From positions 1-64,000 of the forward strand of contig NZ_JNWO01000012.1 of the NCBI RefSeq assembly GCF_000716435.1: a DNA stretch of 64,000 bases. The letters run 5' to 3'. Of the stretch, positions 57,494-64,000 are shown piece by piece. Both the position numbers and the translations under genes were made by a program. Source of the DNA: Streptomyces xylophagus (GTDB lineage: Bacteria > Actinomycetota > Actinomycetes > Streptomycetales > Streptomycetaceae). Under the pieces are notes generated by a model, which was given only the letters and a program-made list of their open reading frames with translations, did no database searches and was not told where the DNA came from. Numbering within the stretch: the stretch's first letter is position 1; each line of letters begins with the position of its first letter.

Positions 57494-57599
57494 CCGAAAC
57501 TCAACCCATCTGTCCGCGACCTGGACCAACGTGCACACCCCAACCCGGTTCGCGTAAATTGCCGGGGGTCACCCGAACCCACCCGAGGGGAATCCGCAC

Positions 57600-58727
57600 G
57601 TGGTAGGGGCAAGGCAGGCCGTGACCGAGGCCCGCAGGATCGTCGTCAAGGTGGGTTCCTCCTCACTGACCACCGCGGCCGGCGGCCTGGACGCCGACAG
57701 GGTCGACGCCCTCGTCGACGTCCTCGCCAAGAGCCGCAGCGGAGGCGAGAAAGAGGTCGTCCTCGTCTCCTCCGGCGCCATCGCCGCAGGCCTCGCGCCA
57801 CTCGGACTGCGCCGCCGCCCCAAGGACCTCGCCCGCCAGCAGGCAGCCGCCAGCGTCGGCCAGGGCCTCCTCGTCGCCCGCTACACCGCGTCCTTCGCCC
57901 GTTACGGCATCCGCGTCGGCCAGGTGCTGCTCACCTCCGACGACATGAGCCGCCGCTCCCACCACCGCAACGCCTCCCGCACCCTCGACAAGCTCCTCGC
58001 CATGGGTGCCCTCCCGATCGTCAACGAGAACGACACCGTCGCCACCGACGAGATCCGCTTCGGCGACAACGACCGGCTCGCCGCCCTCGTCGCCCACCTC
58101 GTCCACGCCGACCTGCTGGTCCTGCTCTCCGACATCGACGGCGTCTACGACGGCGACCCCAGCAAGCCGGGCACCTCGCGGATAGCGGAAGTCCGGGGAC
58201 CGCAGGACCTCGCGCACGTCGACATCGGCAGCGCGGGCAAGGCCGGCGTCGGCACCGGCGGCATGGTCACCAAGGTGGAGGCGGCCCGGATCGCCGCCGC
58301 CGCCGGCATCCCCGTGGTGCTGACCAGTGCGGTCCACGCCACCGACGCGATGAGCGGCGGCGACACCGGGACGTACTTCCACGCCACCGGGAAGCGGTCC
58401 GCCGACCGGCTGCTCTGGCTCCAGCACGCGTCCACCCCGCAGGGCTCGTTGACGCTCGACGACGGTGCCGTGCGCGCGGTCGTGCAGCGCCGGATGTCGC
58501 TGCTGCCGGCCGGGATCGCCGCCGTGGAAGGGGAGTTCAGCGCGGGCGACCCCGTCGAGCTCCGGGACAGTGTCGGACACGCGGTCGCGCGGGGCCTCGT
58601 CAACTTCGACGCCAAGGAGATCCCCCAGCTGATCGGCCGCTCCACCAGGGAACTGGCACGGGAGCTGGGACCGTCGTACGAGAGGGAAGTCGTACACAGG
58701 GACGACCTGGTGATCCTGCACCCGTAA
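57600..58727 (+). CDS. proB: Glutamate 5-kinase
   Basis: First step of proline synthesis: ATP-dependent phosphorylation of Glu. 375 residues from GTG 57600 (GAGGGG 9 bases upstream). The kinase domain has IVVKVGSSSLT, VLVSSGAIAAG, NENDTVATDEIRFGDND and the substrate/feedback loop GTGGMVTKVEAA. The C-terminal PUA domain (about 285-365) contains LPAGIAAVEGEF. It sits apart from obg here, with the wall-polymer genes in between. Confidence 0.96.
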   Translation: MVGARQAVTEARRIVVKVGSSSLTTAAGGLDADRVDALVDVLAKSRSGGEKEVVLVSSGAIAAGLAPLGLRRRPKDLARQQAAASVGQGLLVARYTASFARYGIRVGQVLLTSDDMSRRSHHRNASRTLDKLLAMGALPIVNENDTVATDEIRFGDNDRLAALVAHLVHADLLVLLSDIDGVYDGDPSKPGTSRIAEVRGPQDLAHVDIGSAGKAGVGTGGMVTKVEAARIAAAAGIPVVLTSAVHATDAMSGGDTGTYFHATGKRSADRLLWLQHASTPQGSLTLDDGAVRAVVQRRMSLLPAGIAAVEGEFSAGDPVELRDSVGHAVARGLVNFDAKEIPQLIGRSTRELARELGPSYEREVVHRDDLVILHP

Positions 58728-58802
58728 AACAACCGAAACGTCCGCCTCCCCGCGGTGGACCTTCCGTAAAAGCGCCACGCGGACGCCTTCGGCCTGCTCA
58801 AC

Positions 58803-58819
58803 TTTGTCTCAGGGACAAA
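58803..58819. other. Short palindrome upstream of the proB-proA intervening gene
   Basis: tttgtc (58803-58808) and gacaaa (58814-58819) with a 5-base centre (tcagg). May be an operator; evidence is weak. Confidence 0.3.
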
Positions 58820-58864
58820 TTCCGCGCGAGCACTGCAGCTCGACCTTTGCGTAAGGAGGCCGTC

Positions 58865-59332
58865 GTGAGACGAGTGCGCCCTGGGGCGGCGGCGTCCCGC
58901 GGTGGTACCACCTCCCGCGCGCCCGGCGAGGAGCGCACGCTCACGAGCGTCGCGGCCGGCGCCCGGTACGAGGGCGAGGAACCGAAAGACCTCCCCCGAC
59001 TGTGGCATGTCACCCTCAGCGTCTCCGGCGGCGAGGCCCCGCTGAAGGAGGTGCGGCGCGGTCTGGAACAGCTCGCCCACGACCACCCCTTTCTGCTGAC
59101 CAGCCGCTACGCCAACGACCACGCGGAGATCCGCTACTGGGAAGAGGCCCGCGACCTCCACGACGCCGCCGCCGTCGCCCTGCGCCTGTGGGGCGAGCAC
59201 CGCCAGACCGCCAAACTGCCGCCGTGGGAGATCGTCGGCCTGGAGGTCATCGACCGCGAGACCTACCACCAGCGCATCTCCGAGGGCTACGGCCCGCTGC
59301 CCGCGACCCCGGTCGGCGTCCATCCCTTTTGA
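58865..59332 (+). CDS. Small protein of unknown function between proB and proA
   Basis: 155 residues from GTG 58865 with AAGGAGG 5 bases upstream, a very strong site. The first 40 residues are basic and Gly/Ala-rich. The rest is a compact alpha/beta domain ([64 protein letters not shown]). I do not recognise a family with certainty. The position inside the proline pair suggests a conserved neighbourhood rather than a metabolic role. The proA promoter lies 82 bases after its stop. Confidence 0.82.
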   Translation: MRRVRPGAAASRGGTTSRAPGEERTLTSVAAGARYEGEEPKDLPRLWHVTLSVSGGEAPLKEVRRGLEQLAHDHPFLLTSRYANDHAEIRYWEEARDLHDAAAVALRLWGEHRQTAKLPPWEIVGLEVIDRETYHQRISEGYGPLPATPVGVHPF

Positions 59333-59414
59333 GATGCGTTATGAGTCGGGTTCGGGCCCTTCCGGGCTTGTCTCGCGGTTTGGTACAGCCGGTGGACGCC
59401 TCCGCCCGGCGCAC

Positions 59415-59420
59415 TACCCT
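59415..59420 (+). promoter_or_regulatory. -10 box of a probable leaderless proA message
   Basis: TACCCT, 6 bases before ATG 59427; no ribosome site between. Confidence 0.5.
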
Positions 59421-59426
59421 TCCCTC

Positions 59427-60713
59427 ATGACCACGCTCTCGCCGTACGACTCCATGTCACCGGTCACGCAGGCCGCGTACCGCGCCAAGTCCGCCGCCGC
59501 CGACCTCGCGCCGCTCCCGCGCGCCGAGAAGGACGACGCGCTGCTCGCCATCGCGGACGCGCTGGAAGTCCGTACGAGCGAGATCGTCGAGGCCAACGCC
59601 AAGGACATCGCCAAGGCCCGTGCGGCCGGCACCAGCGAGACGGTCATCGACCGGCTGACGCTGACGCCCGAGCGCGTCCGGGCCATCGCCTCCGACGTAC
59701 GGGACGTCGTCGCGCTGCCCGACCCGGTCGGCGAGGTCGTCCGCGGCTCGACCCTCCCGAACGGCATCGACCTGCGCCAGGTCCGCGTCCCCCTCGGAGT
59801 CGTCGGCATCATCTACGAGGCCCGCCCGAACGTGACCGTGGACGCCGCCGCGCTGTGCCTCAAGTCCGGCAACGCGGTCCTGCTGCGCGGTTCGGCCTCC
59901 GCCTACGAGTCGAACACCGCCCTCGTGCGCGTCATCCGCGACGCGGTCGGCGGCGCCGGACTGCCCGCCGACGCCGTGCAGTTGGTGCCCGGCGAGAACC
60001 GCGAGAGCGTGCGCGAGCTGATGCGTGCCCGGGGTCTCGTCGACGTGCTGATCCCGCGCGGCGGCGCCTCCCTGATCCAGACCGTCGTCACCGAGTCGAC
60101 CGTCCCCGTGATCGAGACCGGCGTCGGCAACTGCCACGTCTACGTCGACGCCGACGCCGACCTCGACATGGCGATCGACATCCTGATCAACTCCAAGGCC
60201 CAGCGCCCCAGCGTCTGCAACGCCGCCGAGACCCTCCTCGTCCACCAGGACATCGCCCCCGAGTTCCTGCCGCGTGCCCTGGACGCCCTCGCCGAGGCCG
60301 GCGTCACCGTGCACGCCGACGAGCGCGTGCTCGCCTACGCCAAGGACTCCGAGGCCACCGTCGTCGAGGCCACACCGGAGGACTGGGACACCGAGTACCT
60401 CTCCTACGACATCGCCGCCGCCGTCGTCGACTCGCTCGACAAGGCCGTCCAGCACATCCGGCTGTGGAGCTCCGGCCACACCGAGGCGATCGTCACGACC
60501 TCCCAGCAGGCCGCCCGCCGTTTCACCCAGCTGGTCGACTCCACCACCGTCGCCGTGAACGCCTCCACGCGCTTCACGGACGGCAGCCAGTTCGGCTTCG
60601 GCGCGGAGATCGGGATCTCCACCCAGAAGCTGCACGCACGGGGCCCGATGGGCCTGCCGGAGCTGACGAGCACCAAGTACATCGTCACGGGCGACGGGCA
60701 CATCCGCCGCTGA
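59427..60713 (+). CDS. proA: Glutamate-5-semialdehyde dehydrogenase (gamma-glutamyl phosphate reductase)
   Basis: Second step of proline synthesis, NADPH-dependent. 428 residues from ATG 59427. The N-terminal part has [21 protein letters not shown] and [10 protein letters not shown]. The catalytic Cys lies in [14 protein letters not shown]. The end, [22 protein letters not shown], is the family signature. Upstream starts would add sequence that is not part of the family. Confidence 0.96.
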   Translation: MTTLSPYDSMSPVTQAAYRAKSAAADLAPLPRAEKDDALLAIADALEVRTSEIVEANAKDIAKARAAGTSETVIDRLTLTPERVRAIASDVRDVVALPDPVGEVVRGSTLPNGIDLRQVRVPLGVVGIIYEARPNVTVDAAALCLKSGNAVLLRGSASAYESNTALVRVIRDAVGGAGLPADAVQLVPGENRESVRELMRARGLVDVLIPRGGASLIQTVVTESTVPVIETGVGNCHVYVDADADLDMAIDILINSKAQRPSVCNAAETLLVHQDIAPEFLPRALDALAEAGVTVHADERVLAYAKDSEATVVEATPEDWDTEYLSYDIAAAVVDSLDKAVQHIRLWSSGHTEAIVTTSQQAARRFTQLVDSTTVAVNASTRFTDGSQFGFGAEIGISTQKLHARGPMGLPELTSTKYIVTGDGHIRR

Positions 60714-60821
60714 GACCGTGCCGTTCGGCATATGCGCCAGGCATAACACCTCGTCGGGGGAGGGGCGTCTCAGCCAGCGGATGAATTTCCCTACCGTCTG
60801 CCCAAATTGACCCCCCAGGTC

Positions 60822-60827
60822 TACTCT
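60822..60827 (+). promoter_or_regulatory. -10 box of the first paired membrane-protein gene
   Basis: TACTCT, 6 bases (ggagag) before GTG 60834. The same box and spacing occur before the next gene. Confidence 0.55.
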
Positions 60828-60833
60828 GGAGAG

Positions 60834-61415
60834 GTGCCGGAGGACGTGGGGGGCACGCCGTTCCCTGACGGCTGGGAGCCCGACGACGACCACGACCGCG
60901 GAATGTCGGACGAAGAGTTCGCATCCGTGGTCTTCGACGAGGCCTTCGTACGGGCGGCCGTAGTACACGAGCCGACCGCCGTCGAGCGTCTCCTTGCCGC
61001 CGCGCAGGCGAGAGCCGAGGCCTCCGAGGCCGAGGCGCGCCGCGCGCAGCACCGCAGAGGCCTACGAGGCGACGACGACCTCTTCGAGGACGCCTACGGG
61101 CGTGAATTCGGCCATGATCCGGAACTCGACGACCTGGACGACACCGATGTCGTCGAGGGCCGCTACGGCGCCCCGGGGACCTACGGCAAACAGGTCCGCT
61201 GGCACCGCCCCGTCGCTTGGCTGCTCGCCCTCGTGATGGGCATCGGCATGGTCGCCCTGGCTTTCTCGGCGGTCTACCGCGGCGCGTCCTCGGGCAGCAG
61301 GGACCGTGTCCCGCCCCCGGCCTCCACCGGCGTGGAACAGGGCACGGCGGCGGCACCCTCCGTTTCCGCCGACAACTCCCAGCCACCTCTCTCGGCGGCC
61401 CCGCGCAAGCCCTGA
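60834..61415 (+). CDS. Acidic single-span membrane protein, first of a related pair
   Basis: 193 residues from GTG 60834. Acidic N-terminal region with the motif FASVVFDEAFVRAAVVHEPTA, then a Glu/Ala/Arg helix that may be a coiled coil. Acidic runs (DDLDDTDVVEG) and WHRPVAWLLALVMGIGMVAL (the membrane span, about 125-147) follow. A short Ser/Pro/Ala tail lies outside. The same motif opens the next gene's product. Function unknown; the cytosolic motif may dock a shared partner. Confidence 0.75.
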   Translation: MPEDVGGTPFPDGWEPDDDHDRGMSDEEFASVVFDEAFVRAAVVHEPTAVERLLAAAQARAEASEAEARRAQHRRGLRGDDDLFEDAYGREFGHDPELDDLDDTDVVEGRYGAPGTYGKQVRWHRPVAWLLALVMGIGMVALAFSAVYRGASSGSRDRVPPPASTGVEQGTAAAPSVSADNSQPPLSAAPRKP

Positions 61416-61492
61416 GCGATCCCTGACCGGCCCAGTGAGAACCTGTCAGAACTTGTCGTGTACCAGGGCGTTTACCTGAGGCTCCAGAGACC

Positions 61493-61498
61493 TACTCT
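61493..61498 (+). promoter_or_regulatory. -10 box of the second paired membrane-protein gene
   Basis: TACTCT, 6 bases (gaaagt) before ATG 61505. A TTTACC at 61471-61476 could be the -35 (16-base spacing). Confidence 0.55.
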
Positions 61499-61504
61499 GA
61501 AAGT

Positions 61505-62584
61505 ATGGGCGGTCCAGGAGACCCACCCGAGGGGACGCCCGAGGGCGCTCCCGGTGGTGGTGAGGACGAGTACCGATCCGTCGTCTTCGACGAGTCGTTC
61601 GTCCGCGCTGCCCGCCTCCAGGAATTCTCCGCACAGGAGCGCATGGCCGACCACGCGCCGGCCGTCCGCCGCCGCCCGGCCCTGCGCCGCGGTCTCTCCC
61701 GCCAGGCACTGATCCTGGTCATGCTGATCGCCGTCGCCTTCGGCACCGCGATCTACATGGGCGTACGGCATCCCTACACGACCCCCACGGCCCAGCAGCC
61801 CGCCGAGCCGCTGCGGATGACCGTCGTCCCGCTGTCCCCCCAGGGCAAGGTGCCGGGAGCGGCCGACGCCGAGTCCCTCTACACGCACAGTCCCGCCGCC
61901 GAGTTCGGCATCGGCGGCGAGGGCATACCGTTGCCGGCCGCGCGGCGCACCGCGCACTTCTCGGACAGCCAGGTCATCGCCGCCCTGAGCACCGCCAAGG
62001 ACTACATCGTGGAGTCCTCGCTCTACCCGGCGGTGCTCACCGGCGGACAGATCCGCCCCGCGCGCGTCCTCGTCGACCCGGACCAACTCGACCAGTTCGA
62101 CCAGAGTTTCGAGCACCCGACCGCCGACGGCCGGCACGAGCCCACCGGATGGCTGGTTCGTTTCGATCCGTCACGCGTCCAGCTGGCCGACCGCAAGATC
62201 CGCGTCCAGGGCTCCCTCCAGGCCACCGAGATCGACTCGTCCACCATCGAGGTCACCGCCGACGGAGTCTTCGTCTACGCGCTGCGGCCGACCGCCTCGG
62301 CGGGCTCCGCCGAGGCGGCCCAGGTGTCCCTGTTCACCGTCCGCCGCGAACTGCACTTCCGCTTCGACCGCGACGACCTCCGCATGCACCAGGCCCAGAT
62401 CGTCGTCTCCTACGTCCAGGCCGGGCCGCTGTCCTGCGCCGACGACTCCGTGACCCATCTGCACCCGCTGCTCGCCGGCCAGACCGCCAAGGCGGGCGGC
62501 CCGGCCGGCACCGACCCGTACGCGACGGGCAGTGCCACGGCGGTGTGCGGGTCGTTGTCGACCAGTGCGCAGCCCAAGGTGTGA
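61505..62584 (+). CDS. Single-span membrane protein with exported domain, second of a related pair
   Basis: 359 residues. The N-terminal cytosolic part has YRSVVFDESFVRAARLQEFS, matching the motif of the preceding gene's product. RRGLSRQALILVMLIAVAFG leads into the one membrane span (about 70-90). The exported domain (about 100-345) has SDSQVIAALSTAKDYIVESSLYP and two Cys near the end (PLSCADD, AVCGSL) that may pair. No enzyme motif is seen. The stop codon lies inside a tandem duplication (62576-62620). Confidence 0.78.
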   Translation: MGGPGDPPEGTPEGAPGGGEDEYRSVVFDESFVRAARLQEFSAQERMADHAPAVRRRPALRRGLSRQALILVMLIAVAFGTAIYMGVRHPYTTPTAQQPAEPLRMTVVPLSPQGKVPGAADAESLYTHSPAAEFGIGGEGIPLPAARRTAHFSDSQVIAALSTAKDYIVESSLYPAVLTGGQIRPARVLVDPDQLDQFDQSFEHPTADGRHEPTGWLVRFDPSRVQLADRKIRVQGSLQATEIDSSTIEVTADGVFVYALRPTASAGSAEAAQVSLFTVRRELHFRFDRDDLRMHQAQIVVSYVQAGPLSCADDSVTHLHPLLAGQTAKAGGPAGTDPYATGSATAVCGSLSTSAQPKV

Positions 62585-62620
62585 GTTTCCCGAGTTCCGA
62601 AGGTGTGAGTTTCCTGAGTT
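62576..62620 (+). repeat. 21-bp tandem duplication over the stop codon of the second paired gene
   Basis: aaggtgtgagtttcc followed by cgagtt at 62576-62596, and by tgagtt at 62600-62620. Period 24, one base different. The first copy carries the last two codons and the TGA. Confidence 0.75.
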
Positions 62621-62687
62621 TTCGCACCTGAGGTCGAGCGCCTGGTCCACGGGGCCGAGCACCTGGACTACGGGAACGCGAGCGAGG

Positions 62688-63812
62688 TCAGTCCTCGTCG
62701 CGCGGCGGCGTGTCCGTGGGCGGCTGCTCGGTGCCGTTGGCCGAGCCGGTGGGCTCGTCCTGCGGTGAGGTGGTCGCGAAGCCGCCGAAGCCGCGCCGCA
62801 CCCGGCCGCCCAGGTCGCCCGCGCCGCCGGCGATGTCGCTGACCAGCTTCATCAGCGGGTCCTTGGAGCTCTTCACATTGCTGGCGTAGCTCGCCGCCGA
62901 CTCGCGGAACGAGTCCGTGACCGAGGTGTCCTTGTCCTCGCTGCGCCGGGGGTAGTGGCCGTCCATGATCCGCTGGTAGTCGCGGGACTCGGCCCACTTC
63001 TTCAGCTCGGCCGCCCGCACCGTGGTGAACGGGTGGGAACGGGGCAGCACGTTCAGGATCTTCAGCACCGAGTCGCGCAGGTCGCCGCCCGACTCGAACT
63101 CCTCGGCCTGCTTGAGGAAGGCGTCCACGTTCATCTCGTGCAGGTGGTTGCCGCCCGCGATCTTCATCAGGCCGCGCATCGAGGCCCGCAGGTCCTGGCC
63201 GACCAGGAGGCCCGCGCGGTCGGCGGACAGCTCCGACTTGCGGAACCACTCGCGCAGCGCCGTCACGATCGCCAGGATCGCGAGGTTGCCCAGCGGGATC
63301 CAGGCGACCTTCAGGGCCAGGCTGGTCAGGAACAGCAGGATCGTGCGGTACACGGAGTGGCCGGACAGCGCGTGGCCCACCTCGTGGCCGACGACCGCCC
63401 GCATCTCCTCCTCGTCGAGCAGCTCGACCAGGCCGGTGGTGACGACGATGATCGGCTCGTCCAGGCCGATGCACATCGCGTTGGGCTGCGGGTCCTGGGT
63501 GACGTACATCGGCGGGACCTTCTCCAGGTCCAGGATGTAACAGGCGTCCCGCAGCATGTCGTTGAGATGCGAGAACTGCTGGTCCGACACGCGCACCGAG
63601 TCGGAGAGGAACAGCAGCCGCAGACTGCGCTCGGGCAGCAGCCCGCTGAGCGCCTTGAACACCGTGTCGAACCCGGTCAGCTTGCGCAGCGCCACCAGGG
63701 CGGAGCGGTCGGCCGGGTGTTCGTACGCACGCGAGGAGATTCCCGGGAAGCGCCTGCGCTGCCTGCTCGGCACGTTCTCGTGCCCGTTCTGCTCGTGGCC
63801 GTCTTCGGACAT
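62688..63812 (-). CDS. M48-family zinc metalloprotease
   Basis: 374 residues from ATG 63812, which has GGGGGA 4 bases upstream; ATG 63824 would add four residues without a ribosome site. The zinc site is VVGHEVGHALSGH (HExxH), with the third ligand in ELSADRAGLL. Hydrophobic segments around FLTSLALKVAWIPLGNLAIL flank it. HtpX/Ste24-like proteases of this group act at the membrane on misfolded or signal-bearing proteins. A Ser/Gly/Pro tail follows the core. Divergent from the gene at the right edge. Confidence 0.9.
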   Translation of the reverse strand: MSEDGHEQNGHENVPSRQRRRFPGISSRAYEHPADRSALVALRKLTGFDTVFKALSGLLPERSLRLLFLSDSVRVSDQQFSHLNDMLRDACYILDLEKVPPMYVTQDPQPNAMCIGLDEPIIVVTTGLVELLDEEEMRAVVGHEVGHALSGHSVYRTILLFLTSLALKVAWIPLGNLAILAIVTALREWFRKSELSADRAGLLVGQDLRASMRGLMKIAGGNHLHEMNVDAFLKQAEEFESGGDLRDSVLKILNVLPRSHPFTTVRAAELKKWAESRDYQRIMDGHYPRRSEDKDTSVTDSFRESAASYASNVKSSKDPLMKLVSDIAGGAGDLGGRVRRGFGGFATTSPQDEPTGSANGTEQPPTDTPPRDED

Positions 63813-63913
63813 GTGGTCCCCCATGTGCGTGTGAGTGCCCTGAGTGCCCCCGAAGCAGAGCCCAGCCTAGGCGGAGATACCGTTGACGGGCAGTACAGCG
63901 AAGGAGTCAACGC

Positions 63914-64000
63914 ATGGAGCCCCATTCCGCAGCCGCCTGGCTCGCAGCGGCCGCGAGCGCCGCCCCCCGGCAAGGGTCGGGGGATCTGCTCAGGGTCGTA
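63914..64000 (+). CDS. Start of an unidentified gene (3' end outside window)
   Basis: ATG 63914 with AAGGAG 7 bases upstream. The first 29 codons read MEPHSAAAWLAAAASAAPRQ, then GSGDLLRVV to the edge. Coding-like third positions. Too short to assign. Confidence 0.6.
   Translation, partial: MEPHSAAAWLAAAASAAPRQGSGDLLRVV

Overview
The window is a piece of chromosome from a high-GC actinomycete, almost certainly a Streptomyces. Third codon positions are mostly G or C, GTG starts are common, several genes look leaderless, and the gene order (rpiB, tig-clpP1-clpP2-clpX, valS-folC-ndk, mreBCD-pbp2-rodA, rne-rplU-rpmA-obg, proB-proA) matches the housekeeping core of that genus. Assignments rest on reading the translations and motifs; no database search was run.

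Region by region: 1-8.6 kb holds the end of an anchored protein, an amino-acid permease, rpiB, a Nei/Fpg glycosylase, an Eis-type acetyltransferase, a membrane PP2C phosphatase overlapping a small HD hydrolase, a membrane acyltransferase and a 64-residue membrane protein. tRNA-Gly(UCC) and tRNA-Pro(UGG) follow. 9.2-13.7 kb is the folding and proteolysis block (trigger factor, two ClpP subunits, ClpX). 13.8-20 kb carries a proline-rich membrane protein, valS, folC, a DUF4233 protein and ndk. 20.2-26.7 kb is the cell-shape cluster. 26.8-30.3 kb has a CYTH-CHAD protein and a B12-binding/radical-SAM protein.

From 30.3 to 40.4 kb the content becomes accessory: a DUF899 protein, an S1 protein, a secreted collagen-like protein, a glycosyltransferase with a helical C-terminus, three regulator/enzyme pairs (Rrf2 with an NmrA-like reductase, XRE with an SDR, TetR with an isochorismatase-like protein), a frameshifted lipoprotein and a GNAT enzyme. 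A repeat-built membrane protein (40.5-41.6 kb) then leads back to the core with the radical-SAM partner protein, rne, rplU, rpmA and obg.

49.4-57.4 kb, between obg and proB, looks like a cell-wall polymer locus: a Tat-exported PhoD-type phosphodiesterase, a sulfotransferase-like protein, a cytidylyltransferase-SDR fusion able in principle to make CDP-ribitol, a membrane-anchored CDP-glycerol-type polymerase and a GT2 glycosyltransferase. The window closes with proB, a small unknown protein, proA, two related single-span membrane proteins with matching leaderless starts, an M48 metalloprotease and the first codons of another gene.

The most striking extra signals are twin operator dyads between the Rrf2 and NmrA genes, the paired membrane-protein genes after proA, several short tandem duplications in intergenic DNA, a dispersed GC-rich repeat that supplies the C-terminus of one protein, and the modular basic repeats of the RNase E protein.
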